This document shows, in pieces, positions 13,181-25,142 of a stretch of 64,000 nucleotides of DNA. Every line of letters starts with the position of its first letter. Within the stretch, counting starts at the first letter, position 1. The notes under the pieces were generated by a model. The model ran no database searches. It saw only the letters and a program-made list of their open reading frames with translations, and was not told the origin of the DNA. The stretch is from the NCBI GenBank assembly GCA_028829895.1, contig CM054181.1, positions 100,552,360-100,616,359 of the forward strand, given 5' to 3'. Position numbers and translations under genes: made by a program. This DNA comes from Sinotaia quadrata. Taxonomy: Eukaryota > Mollusca > Gastropoda > Architaenioglossa > Viviparidae.

Positions 13181-13437
13181 AAATTATCGAAATTAACATA
13201 CCGATGTAAATTGTGTGCAGAAACATTTGGCCTTATCTCTCCTTCAATTAAGGGTTGTTGACTGGAAGATTTGTGAATCTCTGCTCTAAAAAGAAAAGAA
13301 ATATGATAAATAATTAATAAATAAAAGTTTATTCAAAACAGAGTTTACATATCATATTCGATATCTGTCGACCAAATAACTAAAAATTATTATATCTTTA
13401 CAGCGTATAGTTTGTCCGTCTGTCGTTTAATTGATAT
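13181..13437 (-). other. Spacer with possible poly(A) signals for gene A
   Basis: On the minus strand AATAAA words occur near 13329-13334. They lie about 650 bases after the gene A stop, so their use is uncertain. Confidence 0.3.
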
Positions 13438-13655
13438 TCATTTAAGTGCTCACTGATCTCTACTGGCGTGCTTACTACTGATCTCTACTGGTGTGCTTGC
13501 CATTGATCTCTACTGGCGTGCTTACCACTGATAACTACTGTCGTGCTTATCACTGATGTTTATTGTCATACCTACCACTGATATCGTCTGGCGTACCTAC
13601 CACTGATCTCTTTTGGCGTACTTGCCACCCACCTCTACTGGCGTGCTTACCACTC
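13438..13655. repeat. Degenerate 28-30-bp minisatellite, about 8 copies
   Basis: TACTGGCGTGCTTACCACTG-like units contain many substitutions. Confidence 0.8.
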
Positions 13656-13689
13656 ATCTCTATGCACTGCTTTATTTTACCGGGCGCTT

Positions 13690-14000
13690 CATACATTTGT
13701 GCTTTCCCACTGGAATACTAAAATATCTTAGTATTCCAGTGGGAAAGCATCTTTGCATGCCTTTTTCCACTGGAATACTAAAATATCTTTGCATGCCTTT
13801 GCAAAAATATCTTTGCATGCCTTTTTCCACTGGAATACTAAAATATCTTTGCATGCCTTTTCCCACTGGAATACTAAAATATCTTTGCATGCCTTTTTCC
13901 ACTGGAATACTAAAATATCTTTGCATGCCTTTTTCCACTGGAATACTAAAATATCTTTGCAGGCCCTTTTCCACTGGAATACTAAAATATCTTTACAGGC
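13690..14000. repeat. 36-bp minisatellite with one inverted copy, about 8 copies
   Basis: CACTGGAATACTAAAATATC repeats in the plus orientation. Near its left end one half-unit is inverted, forming the hairpin listed separately. The right end overlaps the last codons and stop of gene A. Confidence 0.92.
13701..13748. repeat. Perfect 20-bp inverted repeat, 8-base loop
   Basis: The arm GCTTTCCCACTGGAATACTA at 13701-13720 is exactly complementary to 13729-13748. The loop is AAATATCT. Confidence 0.95.
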
Positions 14001-14078
14001 CTTTTTCCCGTGCTGCTATCTTCCAGACGGTCTTCACGATCGTTTCGTTCTTGTGACATTGATCTCTCAGCGGTCACA
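13982..14078 (-). CDS. Gene A exon 3 (last), charged C-terminus
   Basis: The acceptor is TTGTAATTGTTCGAG. The exon begins with one base that completes the codon left by exon 2, then encodes a charged tail (ERNDREDRLEDSS) and a stop. The final codons (RPVKIF and stop) lie within the first unit of the 36-bp minisatellite. A donor-like CCT|GTAAAG occurs six codons before the stop, so splicing onward to an unseen exon is an alternative. Confidence 0.5.
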
Positions 14079-14407
14079 CTCGAACAATTACAATGAAATA
14101 TACACCCATACGCACACACGCATGCACACATACACAAGCACGCCCCCTCTCCCCACCCCCCGACATACACATATACATTTTAACTCGATGCGTTCTCACC
14201 ACAGTATCTAGTGATTCCTGTGAATGAAAATGTGAGCTCTCTCTGTCATGGAGTTTTTTTTTGCAATCTCTACGAACATTAGTAAGGTCTTATAATATTT
14301 TCCTACATGCCTGTGTGTGTGGGTGTGTGGGTGTGGGTGGTGGTCACACACTTTATTGAATATCATGTGCAAGTGAGAATTTCATGTCACTGGCGTAGAT
14401 GTCTTAC

Positions 14408-14614
14408 CTGTTGGCACTGGGAAAACCTACAGGGAACACTTGTCCACGCTCTGAACAGTTGTAGTACTGAGACTCCGCCATCTCTAACGACCCGTTAGAA
14501 ACAGTACTTATGCACGCCATGTTTTTGTCTGGAGTCCTGTCATCAGGATGGATGAAACCCGATATCGACGCCTCTTTGGAAAAAGAGGAACTTGTGCCAG
14601 ACTCGATCAGCTCC
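14408..14614 (-). CDS. Gene A exon 2, Ser-rich cytoplasmic segment
   Basis: This exon has textbook boundaries: acceptor TTCTTTTCTTCAATCTAG and donor CAACAG|GTAAGA. The 207-base frame is open only in the phase demanded by exon 1 (GG plus G). It encodes ELIESGTSSSFSKEAS near the start and ESQYYNCSERG near the end. A QYY pair could be phosphorylated, which is inference only. Confidence 0.75.
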
Positions 14615-16029
14615 CTAGATTGAAGAAAAGAAATCTATATTTACAAAGAAACAGTAGCTTCAGGTCATAGTTATATTTCGAAAAAAAAATGTTACCACTA
14701 TTTCCGTTAGAAATCTCTATATTCAATTTCATTCCTATACATCACCCCAGTCCACCTCAGCAATTTTCACTACAGATAAACTACTAAAATGCAATATAAC
14801 TACAAATAAACTACTAATATGCCTTTGTATATAATATAATTAATATATAACGACATTGGCTATATTCTCACTCCGGTTATTTTTACAGTTTACATCATTA
14901 TTACAGACAACATGCCATAACTCTCCAAGTCTTTTTTCCTACTCATTCTTTTCTTTATTATTATGATAGTAAACCCTAACAGGAAATGTTATGATTCCTG
15001 CTGTGACCTGCATTGACGTCATCAATAGAGATAGTATACCGTAGCTAGCAATGTCTTCTATACTCCGGACAGTATTTATACTTTTTATAGCATCACCATA
15101 GACAACATACCATAACTAGCAATGTCTTCTATACTCCGGACAATATTTATACTTTTTATAGCATCACCATAGACAGCATACCATAACTAGCAATGTCTTC
15201 TATACTCCGGACAGTATTTATAGCATCACTATAAACAGCATAGCATAACTTTCATTGTCTTATTCTAGTTAACTACTATCTACACCATGACTAGAGCACA
15301 TATATTAAATCTGCGATTGTTATATTCCTGCTAATTAATATCTACACCACGACTAGAGCAACACACATGTCTGTGGTTGTCTTATTCCTTCTCCGGCAAA
15401 TGTTGACTTCTTGACTACAATAACTATCAGAATCTACTTTCAACAATTCCATCATTTTCACCACCACAACTATTTTCATTTTACAATCCTCTTCGTTAAT
15501 GTGGATAATTAATGTTGATGCATGTTTCGTCAAACCATTGTCGTTGTATGCGCCACCATCACAATACGATGATGCCGAGACCACTATTTCTATTACCGCT
15601 AATTTTCATACCCCCAATAAATAAATAAATAAAGTAAATAAATAAACAAATAATTAAAATAACACCACCACCCCAAGAGGCCATTTTATTCTTTGTACTA
15701 TGGCTTGACTTAAAGATATAACTCTTTTAAAATGCGTTTGAAAAAAGCTGAAGATTTAAGTTGGCTTTATTCTCTCATGTAATGCAGTACTTTATGAGCA
15801 TTTGTATGTTTACCAATAACATTGTCCATATAATGCTTTTTAGATAAACTTTATTTTGGGAAAACCATAATAAAACTCTTTAAAAAAAATTGCTATCAGT
15901 AAATTATGTGTGATTCTTAAAATTATATTGCTGTTGCCATTATAAAATGCGTACGTTTTACAACTTTAAATCAAATTCAGGTTAGCTGCGCTTAGGATTC
16001 TGAGGAAAGTGACGTATTCTGTTACGTAC
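14615..16029 (-). other. Gene A intron 1 with 72-bp repeat
   Basis: The intron is about 1.4 kb, AT-rich and contains a three-copy 72-bp repeat at 15035-15245 (CATAACTAGCAATGTCTTCT). A minus-strand frame at 15342-15584 has no splice sites and is not called. Confidence 0.5.
15035..15245. repeat. 72-bp repeat, about 3 copies
   Basis: CATAACTAGCAATGTCTTCT and ATACTCCGGACAGTATTTAT recur; the third copy is shortened. Confidence 0.85.
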
Positions 16030-16271
16030 CCCATGCTTCCGTTCAGTGCAGAGTTCATGTTGCGATTGGATTTCCGGTACTTTTTCCGGAGGGTGGGCAT
16101 TAACAACCGTAAAACGATGGCAATGATCCCCAGGATGGCGACAACTGTAGTAGCCCAGATGACCACTTCCTCTGTCTTCGACAGACCGTTAAAGATTTTA
16201 GATTTCTCTTCACCGAAATGTCGCTGATCGTCTGTTTTTGTTTCGTTGCTATCAACCATAGATTCATCCAT
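16030..16271 (-). CDS. Gene A exon 1, start codon and transmembrane helix
   Basis: The 242-base exon runs from ATG in AAAATGG context to the donor ATGGG|GTACGT. It encodes an acidic N-terminus, the helix VVIWATTVVAILGIIAIVLR and a basic stop-transfer stretch. The competing plus-strand frame is hydrophobic and lacks splice logic. Confidence 0.65.
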
Positions 16272-16404
16272 TTTGTTTGTTTGTTTCTTAACGCCTTTGA
16301 CAAAAACGCGAATCGAACCTTGGTTATATCTCTTGGTGGAGTCCTACTTGTTGCTGCTCTTGATTTTATCGGTGTCTTTGATGATGCCAGCAATGACGAA
16401 TTTG

Positions 16405-16645
16405 CGATGGGTAAAATACGTCACAATACTGTCCAGACAACACAAAGACTAGTGAGATATGTCATAATATTGTACAGACAATAGAAAGACTAGTGAGATA
16501 TGTCACAATACAAAGATAGTGAGATATGTCATAATACTGTGCAGACAATACAAAGACTAGTGAGATATGTCACAATACTGTGCAGACAATACAAAGACTA
16601 GTGAGATATGTCACAATACTGTACAGACAATACAAAGACTAGTCT
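16405..16645. repeat. 41-bp minisatellite just upstream of gene A, about 6 copies
   Basis: ACTAGTGAGATATGTCACAA recurs; some units are shortened. It begins about 130 bp upstream of the gene A start codon, so it may lie in the 5' UTR or promoter. Confidence 0.88.
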
Positions 16646-17527
16646 TAATGCACAAATAAAAATAAACAACGTATTGGCAATTATTATTAGTATGGTAGGA
16701 TATTAACTTAAAACTTTCCCCTCACACTTCCAAAGCTGAGCAAATACAAATACAGACTATATATCTATCTATCTATGACAAAACTTTATGATTTTATCAC
16801 TTATGTTAAGAGTGACTTTCACTGTTGGTCAATTGATATGGAATTATTCGGTTTTGTTGCTGTTTTTTTTTTTTTATTGAAAGTTGGAAGGACTGGAATC
16901 TCTTTACCACTTTAAGTTCTTGTATGTTCTACTATAAACATTAATTGCTTGACTCGTATCTCTTGTATGTTCTACTATAAACATTAATTGCTTGACTCGT
17001 ATCTCTTCTAGCTGTCAGATATTTATTTCGGGAATTTATCAAAGCAATTTACTCTTAAATCTGGCTGTGTACTTGTATATACATTGCATAGTTCATGCAT
17101 ATACACTGTCATGCTGTTGTGTTCGGGAAATATATACACTGTCATGCTGTTGTGTTAGGATACATATACCTGTAAAGCTGTTGTGTTAGGATATATATAT
17201 ATATACCTGTAAAGCTATTGTGTTAGGATATATATACCTGTAAAGCTGTTGTGTTAGGATATATATACCTGTAAAGCTGTTGTGTTAGGATATATATATA
17301 CACACACACACTGCAGGCAAGTCACGCCACTAAGCATTCACATTAATTCACTTGTCGTCTGGCAAAGCAAAGCAGTATGTAACTATCGTTGTTTGCCGTG
17401 ACGTTCGAAGCCTGGGGCTCGTGACTACTGGAACTAAAACCCACACTATGTCATGCGAAGTGTGACTTTGTGTGGGAGCGTGTAGTGTTCACATGGACAA
17501 AGGGAAAATATAGATACTTCTGGATAG
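16646..17527. repeat. Two tandem repeats and an unassigned segment
   Basis: A 62-bp unit with TACTATAAACATTAATTGCT is doubled at about 16915-17005. A 31-bp unit with CCTGTAAAGCTGTTGTGTTA is present about 7 times at 17085-17305. At 17340-17470 the minus strand has a short open frame behind GGGTTTTAG, too weak to call. Confidence 0.75.
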
Positions 17528-17636
<109 letters not shown>

Positions 17637-18654
17637 TTGATTGATTGATTGATGTATAAGATAGATAGGTAGTTAACTAATATGTAATACTACGTCCCCA
17701 AATTAGTAATTAAAAAAAAATATCAGTCTGAAAACTCTAAACTTGCAAATAAATACCAGCGTACTGAATCCTAAAATAAAAATAAAATAAAACTATCTGG
17801 GTTGTTTCAATGTAGTCCTCCATACGATAATCGTTTTAATTATTTATTGTCCTATTTTTTAAAAAAAAAAGTGTCTAATACAGTGACAAATAAATATTTA
17901 ACTTTTAATTCCATATGGCGTGCTGAACAAAATGATAAGATACGTACTTACATCTACACTTTCCGTGTGAACTTAATATTGCCGTCCCCCTAAGTCTGAC
18001 GTTTAGTGCGTTAAGACCATGCGCTACATCGACACATTCGAGTGAACTTAATATTGCAGACCCCCTAAGCCTGACGTTTAGTACGTTAAGACAACGCGCT
18101 ACATCAAGCGTCGCTGCTACTCAGCTGAAAGTGTGCTTGCCGAAGCGAAAACAAATTATTAATACACCCCTGCTCCCGGCAAGAGCCAAATGATCACGTC
18201 AGCAAGACCTTTCTAAAGTGAATTTGTGTTGAGTGCTTGATTTTACGTACAGACTTGGGACTTTTTACAATCACTGCTGAAAGGTTAATACCTTCAACTT
18301 TAAACGGTTTTACTGAACCATATCAGCAAGGTGTCTGTTAGAAGTGAGTTTGATTTCACTTGTGTTCGTTGTATGTTGTTCTAATCGCAATTATGATACA
18401 AGTAATGAAATTATGATACACGTAATGAAATCATGATACAAGTGATTGCAACTTCACGTTTGCTCCACTGACACAATTATTATTTCGAAAGTGATTTGCC
18501 AAGTACTTTCTATAACTCGATTCTTTCACGTTCAAGTTCCTTCATAAAGTGGTCATTAGCGCAAAAAAGATGACTCCACAAGCAGCTCTACACTGATAGC
18601 AGCAATTATAAAGACATTCCAGAAAGCAGATTGTTTCTTCAGAGCACCAAACAT
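17637..18654. other. Unassigned DNA with a 67-bp duplication
   Basis: A segment containing GTGAACTTAATATTGC and CTGACGTTTAGT is doubled at about 17968-18105. No supported gene. Confidence 0.55.
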
Positions 18655-18880
18655 TTTGCTAACTGTTATTAAATGTTGGTATTGTTATTGTTATCCGTTT
18701 TATTAACTGCTAGTAAATATTGGTATTGTTAATTGTTATCAGTTTTGTTAACTGCTAGTAAATGTTGGTATTGTTAATTGTTATCAGTTTTGTTAACTGC
18801 TATTAAATGTTGGTATTGTTAATTGTTATCCGTTTTGTTAACTGCTATTAAATGTTGGTATTGTTAACTGTCATCCGTTT
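18655..18880. repeat. 45-bp minisatellite, about 5 copies
   Basis: GTTGGTATTGTTAATTGTTA recurs. Confidence 0.88.
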
Positions 18881-19119
18881 TGGTTGATGGCGTGAATCCG
18901 GATGGAGAACACCAAAGAAAAGTCCTTTACACCTAGTATAAATGTTGAGGAAAAACTACACAATCTATGGCGACTATATTATATTCATTACATCCCACTT
19001 TAAATCAATCAAATATCTGACAACAACGCGAATTTATCAACACAGTACGATTGGAATCAATTCAGTATTTTATACCATAGAATATAATAACATTACACAT
19101 GTACTATTTTAATATCCAA

Positions 19120-19275
19120 GCAATATGTAGACAGTATAATTCATAAAAAGCAATGTGTTTACAGTATAATTCATGAAAAGCAATGTGTAGACAGTATAAT
19201 TCATGAAAAGCAATGTGTAGACAGTATAATTCATGAAAAGCAATGTGTAGACAGTATAATTCATGAAAAGCAATG
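19120..19275. repeat. 30-bp minisatellite, about 5 copies
   Basis: ACAGTATAATTCATGAAAAG recurs every 30 bp. The open frame across it is compositional. Confidence 0.9.
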
Positions 19276-19479
19276 CACAAAACACCATGAAGCGTAATAT
19301 TCGAAGCAATATATTTTTATACTGTTCATTATCTATAAGATTATGAATTATAAACATTGATTATAATACAACATGCTTCAATATAATAGTCAAACAACTA
19401 AATAAAAAAGAATTTGCACACCTCAACTACCTTAGACGCTAATGTCTACAATGCCAACAGTTAAATAGACTGATACACC
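19276..19479. other. Spacer
   Basis: AT-rich, no supported feature. Confidence 0.5.
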
Positions 19480-19985
19480 TTACCATCACGGCACGTCCCT
19501 AATTTACTTTAGTCAGGTGCATCTTAAAAGCATTACAGACGTTTTAAGTTACTTCAGACAGATGCACCTTAACAGCAATACACACATCCCTAATTTACTT
19601 TACACCTTAACAGCATTACACACATCCTAAGTTACTTCAGACAGATTCACCTTAACAGCAATACACACGTCCCTAATTTACTTTAGACAGTTACACTTAA
19701 AAAGTATTAGACACGCCCCCTAATTTACTTTAGACAGGTACACCTTAAGAGCATTACACACGTCTCTAATTTAGTTTAGACAGGTACACTTTAACAGCAT
19801 TACACACGTCTCTAATTTAGTTTAGACAGGTACACTTTAACAGCATTACACACGTCTCTAATTTAGTTTAGACAGGTACACTTTAACAGCATTACAAACG
19901 TCTCTAATTTAGTTTAGACGGGTACACCTTCACAGTATTCGACACATTCGTAAGTTACTTTAGACAGATACACCTTAACAGCATG
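19480..19985. repeat. 46-bp minisatellite, about 11 copies, degenerate at left
   Basis: ACGTCTCTAATTTAGTTTAG and CAGCATTACACACGTC recur. The right-hand copies are nearly identical and the left ones are diverged. Confidence 0.88.
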
Positions 19986-21344
19986 CTAATATTCATCAGT
20001 TCCATCACGGGACACAAACGTGTGTGTGTGTGTGCGTGCGTGTGTGTGTGTAACAGAGAGAGAGGGAGAGAGAGAATGTACATAGAAAGAGAGATGGATA
20101 GATAGGCAGATCTATAAGAATTCACACACACACGCATACGCACACATGTATATATCTACAGTTGATTACTTAGCATTAGCACACACACATATTTCAGCCA
20201 TTAGACATGTCTCTTTTACGACAAGTCACATATTTCAGCCATTAGACATGTCTCTTTCACGACAAGTCACGTGCATACCTCACTACCATTAAAACTGATA
20301 CCTCAGCGTCACAAGGCAATGTCTCAGCGAAATCACATGTATATATACTGAGGATACGTAGGTCTTCACTCTGTATCGGTTAATCTATCTTTCTCAGCAA
20401 ATGTATATTCAATGCATGTTTTTTTTTGTTTGTTTTTTAAAAAAAGAGATAGAAGGAAAAAGAAATGCACCTAATAATTAAAATTGACAGAAACCAAATC
20501 GAAACCTTACATATCAAAGATAATGATATTTACTCTAGTAAACACGCTGCAATGCATGTTTTCCTTTGCATTGACTGATGTGTAATTATTGTATGATTAT
20601 GGGATAGATAACACTATGTACTTGTGACTTCTTTCAAGAGAAACTGTGGACAGAATCTAGGTACATATGACCTTGGCCTCTTTCACCATTCGTTGGCAAT
20701 AAATACACGTACTTCACTGACTCGAGCAGCTTGGTTGATCAAGTGATAAATATTAATAGGAAATACAATGATTTGACACAGATTAAGTTCAGAGTTTTAA
20801 TTTACATATGCCTGCTTAAATTGTTGAGGAAAACCGAGACAATGGCAAAGGGTGTGGGTCATTATGTTAAAAGTATAATTTTACGAGTGAAGCCTTTTAT
20901 GTGTGGGCCCTTTGTTGTAGGATGAGTTTGTGATTCTTGCATTTTATGTGGATTGCATGACTAATTATAAGTTTATGATTGTCGTATTTTATTTATTTTA
21001 TGCTGTATATTCTATTTTATGTTGGATGTTTTATCATGTTTGAATTTTTTTTTTACTCCTGTTTTATTATTATTATTTTTTGCTTTTATTATTCCTATAT
21101 TTTATACTTTATGTTACGTTATATATATTTAGTTTTCTAAACCTGTCTATATATTATAAAACGTATGTTTTCCTACTTTAGTGCGTGCGTGCGTGCGTGC
21201 GTGTGTGTGTGTGTGTGTTTAATTTCGTGGTTTGATAGAATAAATGTATTACTTTTGTTTAAATCTTCATCTAGAATGTTTATGGATTTTATCTCACAGT
21301 GAGTACAACATGCAAATATAGCTCTAATTTTTGCACGTTCCTGT
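19986..21344. other. Unassigned DNA with small repeats
   Basis: It holds GT/GA tracts at 20020-20100, a doubled 48-bp unit with CATATTTCAGCCATTAGACA at 20185-20270, and a GCGT/GT run at 21181-21218. No supported exon. Confidence 0.5.
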
Positions 21345-21700
21345 ATTTATCTCAGACTGACGCACAGCAAGCAAACAGCGTTCACTGTAACATGTTCTTA
21401 TTTTTATTTCAGAATGAGGTACAGCGAGCAAACAGCGTTCACTGTAACATGTTCTTATTTTTATTTCAGAATGAGGTACAGCGAGCAAACAGCGTTCACT
21501 GTAACATGTTCTTATTTTTATTTCAGAATGAGGTACAGCAAGCAAACAGCGTTTACTGTAACATGTTCTTGTTTTTATTTCAGAATGAGGTACAGCAAGC
21601 AAACAGCGTTTACTATAAAATGTTCTTATTTTTACTCAGAATGAGGTACAGCAAGCAAACAGCGTTTACTATAAAATGTTCTTATTTTTACTCAGACTGA
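21345..21700 (+). repeat. 57-bp minisatellite, about 7 copies, containing a splice-acceptor-like motif
   Basis: The unit spans AATGAGGTACAGCGAGCAAA and ends in CTTATTTTTATTTCAG, which is a good plus-strand 3' splice site. As 57 is a multiple of three, frames stay open on both strands. The last two units have shortened tracts (TTTTTACTCAG). Confidence 0.93.
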
Positions 21701-22769
21701 CCAACAGCAAGAACCACAACGATTTGTTTATAATTTTAATTGCCAAATATATATAATATGTTCCCTAATAAAGAAATTAATTTATTACCGCAAAAGTTAA
21801 AAAAAAATCTTTTAATGATTGGAAAAAAATTTTTTTTTTCTTCTTAAGACTAACTTTATGGAATTATAAAAGCTGTGTGTTCGCTAAAACTTGTTCATAC
21901 ACAAAACACACAAACTCACCCAGGCACACAACAAAAAACATATAAACTCACAAGCAGACAAAGACACACAAGCACACAAAGACACAAGCACACAAACACA
22001 AAACACAACACAAAATCACCCAGGCACACAACAAAAAACATATAAACTCACAAGCACACAAAGACACAAGCACACAAACACAAAACACAACACAAAATCA
22101 CACAGGCGACCATTTTCATCCTGAGAGAAATATTTTTTCTTCATTAAATGACAATGTTGAAAGCTATTATAAGGTTGAAAGTTATGCATTCTGTAGCTAA
22201 TAGTCATGTGGTTTAAGAAGCCTGAATTTTGAATACTAAATTACTATAAGAATGTGAGTTATAAATTGGCATAATTGTTATTAGTTGAGATTTTTATCGG
22301 GATAAATTGAAATTATAATCGAGATGTCTACTATCGATATAAGTTCATTCAGTATAAATAGCACATTATTAATTAAATTAAAATGGTCAGAGTTAAAATG
22401 AGAAGAGTTAAATCTGTTTATTTTCAATAAAATATTGTGTTTTTATTAAAACAGTTTCCTGTTTTATTTCTAAATCTTCATTTTAGGAGTACATTTTATT
22501 TTGTTCAGTATTTTTCTTCCAGCGAGAGAGGCAGAGACAGAGGGCCAGACAGAAGGTGAGACAGAGGGGAAGGAAGAGAGAAAAGAGATAGGAAGCGAAA
22601 GAGGGAAAGAGAGAGGAAGAGAGAAAAAAAGGAAACGTAATTTTATTTCTAAAGTCAATTCATAACTACTACAAGAGACGTTTTTTATGAAAGCTGCGAT
22701 AAATAAAAATATAATTATTGCCAAGGTTTGTGTAAAAAAATAGTATAATATGGATTCACCAATCTAATC
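21701..22769. other. Unassigned DNA with a 120-bp duplication and purine tract
   Basis: CA-rich text with CACCCAGGCACACAACAAAA is doubled at 21895-22105. A G/A-rich tract spans 22525-22630. No supported gene. Confidence 0.55.
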
Positions 22770-23050
22770 TATACAAGACCAAATGATTAACCAATCCTAC
22801 GCAAGACCAAATGATTAATCAGTTCTACACAAGACCGAAAGATTAATTCATTCTGCACAAGACCAAATGATTAATCTTTTTTTACACATGGATGATATTG
22901 CAACAGTAACAGCTACACGCTTACCACGATATTGCAACAGTCTCAATGACACTATAACTGTGGATGACTTTGCAACAGTAACAGCTACACGATTACCACG
23001 ATATTGCAACAGTCTCAATGACACTATAACTGTGGATGATTTTGCATCAC
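22770..23050. repeat. 30-bp unit x4, then 72-bp unit x2
   Basis: CAAGACCAAATGATTAA recurs at 22770-22875. GATATTGCAACAGTCTCAAT lies in a doubled unit at 22890-23045. Confidence 0.85.
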
Positions 23051-23244
23051 TTATGAACAATTCGATATATAATAACCGTGGATGTTATTGTAACTATCTT
23101 GAATAGTTCATACAACAAGATAATGGAGGTCACAGCAATAATCATACACTCACCAGAACAATGTGATAGTTGTGGGCAATTAAATTACAACGTCTAATGT
23201 AGATTGTATTGTATGACTCATTGATAGCTTTGTACCGTGCAGTA

Positions 23245-23615
23245 TTTTTGGATTATATTTTGACCCGTACAGACAGTTGTTCTGCTTACAAAAGAAATAA
23301 ATTCTTTGGATTATATTTTGACCCCTACAGACAGTTGTTCTGCTTACAAAAGAAATAAATTCTTTGGATTATATTTTGACCCCTACAGACAGTTGTTCTG
23401 CTTACAAAAGAAATAAATTCTTTGGATTATATTTTGACCCCTACAGAAAATTGTTCTGCTTACAAAAGAAATAAATTCTTTGGATTATATTTTGACCCCT
23501 ACAGACAGTTGTTCTGCTTACAAAAGAAATAAATTCTTTGGATTATATTTTGACCCCTACAGAAAATTGTTCTGCTTACAAAAGAAATAAATTCTTTGGA
23601 TTATATTATTCTTTG
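23245..23615. repeat. 58-bp minisatellite, about 6 copies
   Basis: TTTGGATTATATTTTGACCC and TGTTCTGCTTACAAAAGAAA recur with very few differences. Confidence 0.93.
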
Positions 23616-23724
23616 GATTAACTCATGCCGGTTATGGTCATTAATTATAATTGTCCATAGAACCTTGAGGAAGTTATATAACCCCACATAAACACGCAGT
23701 TTCACAATATGTATCGGTATATCA

Positions 23725-24000
23725 GAGTCCTTGCTGACCGTACTAATGAAGTTCATGAGGTAGAGTTATCACTCCTTGCTGACCGTACTAATGAAGTTCA
23801 TGTGGTAGAGTTATCACTCATTGCTGACCGTACTAATGAAGTTCATGTGGTAGAGTTATCACTCCTTGCTGACCGTACTAATGAAGTTCATGAGGTAGAG
23901 TTATCACTCCTTGCTGACCGTACTAATGAAGTTCATGAGGTAGAGTTATCACTCCTTGCTGACCGTACTAATGAAGATCATGAGGTAGAGTTATCACTCC
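23725..24000. repeat. 45-bp minisatellite, 6 copies, open in one plus frame
   Basis: CCTTGCTGACCGTACTAATG recurs every 45 bp, giving a 15-residue repeat (LADRTNEVHEVELSL) in a 116-residue plus-strand frame. No splice sites or start context support translation. Confidence 0.9.
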
Positions 24001-25142
24001 CGACGTTAGGAGTTGTTCTAGACAATCATGCAATCCTCATAATATTAACCAATCTCTAGCATTCATAGAACAAGTGATATTTCTAACAGAGTACATTGCG
24101 CTCCTGAATTCTACAACTGATGAAAAAATGAAAGTCTTTAACTCTCTAGTGAAAATATTTTTCTAAAAAATGCTTAGGTGACTACTGATAAATGCAATCT
24201 CATACTGTATTGACGAGACAATGAACATTTCAACCGAAGATAGAGAAAATTAAAAAAAAAAGATACTTTCTCACCAGGTTTTTAAATTCCCGTCAATGCC
24301 GGATAAAAGCGACTACCCCTGGCCGAAAACACACCCTTCTTCAGCAAGCCTACATACAAGAAGCTCGTTTGGCTTCGCGGTTGAATAATTTTATTTAGTT
24401 CATCGCTATGTTTGCATCGGCGCCGAGCGAGCTGACTTAGCTATCGCCCTCATACCGTTATTTAAACGTCCTGTGTATGGTAAAGGAAAGGCTATGCTCT
24501 CAAGCCGTCATTTGAATGTTCTGTGCATGATAGCAATGGCTATGTCCTCACACACTCGTCTCACCAGAATGAATCCAAAATTCAAAGAGAACAAGGTTAA
24601 TTTATAGTCTACGTGCTAAGATTAGCTTTATTATATAACTAATAAGTATTTTAAACCTCAGCGTTACAAATTTTTACGTGTTAACTAATAAGTATTTTAA
24701 ATTATAAATATATCTCAGCGTTACAAATTTTTACGTGTTAAGATTAACTTTATTATATAACTAATAAGTATTTTAATCTCAGCGTTACAAATGAGATAGA
24801 CGTACATGCCTCAAAAGGACTAATTGAAAAACATAATTGTATGATTTAGCTGAACTCTTAAAGCAAAGAAATAAATTACCAATGATAACTATTAAGCAGT
24901 TCAACACATGCACCCAAACAAACGTCTTTACATCCACGATCAACTAACTCTGGTATTTCATAATACATACATACATGAAAAATGTAAAGTAACACAACAT
25001 GGAAAACAGCAACTAATCAGAATCAGTCCCAAATGTCTCAAAAATTAATTATGAAAATTTGAAATTGTTTCGATATTTTATTTTAAAATTGTTTGTTTGT
25101 TTGTTTGTTTGTTTGTTTGTCACACCTTTGTTCTCTCCCATT
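24001..25142. other. Unassigned DNA with a triple 70-bp repeat; 3' end signal
   Basis: At 24270-24395 a plus frame behind TTTCTCACCAG reads about 38 residues, but no second exon is seen. A unit with ACTAATAAGTATTTTAAA is tripled at 24610-24800. On the minus strand AATAAA lies at 25077-25082, about 60 bases beyond the last exon at 25143. Confidence 0.5.

Larger units (their letters stand above)
13982..16271 (-). other. Gene A: three-exon gene for a small single-pass membrane protein
   Basis: Joining 16271-16030, 14614-14408 and 14078-13982 gives 546 coding bases, about 181 residues, with phase kept at both junctions. The N-terminal 35 residues are acidic with no cleavable signal visible. One hydrophobic helix at about residues 36-58 is followed by a basic KKYRKSNR stretch, which by the positive-inside rule puts the Ser-rich C-terminal part of about 120 residues in the cytoplasm. 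I do not recognise the family. The start is chosen for its AAAATGG context. An in-frame stop lies about 66 bases upstream, so extra upstream codons are possible only through another exon. Introns carry minisatellites, including one at about 15035-15245. Confidence 0.6.

Noticed and set aside
16290..16330. tRNA B-box-like GGTTCGATTC on the minus strand
   Set aside because: No matching A-box or cloverleaf could be formed around it; a similar word in gene B exon 7 is also chance.
23709..24059. 116-residue protein with 15-residue LADRTNEVHEVELSL repeats
   Set aside because: 45-bp minisatellite; no acceptor, donor or start context. The unit looks protein-like, so RNA data could overturn this.
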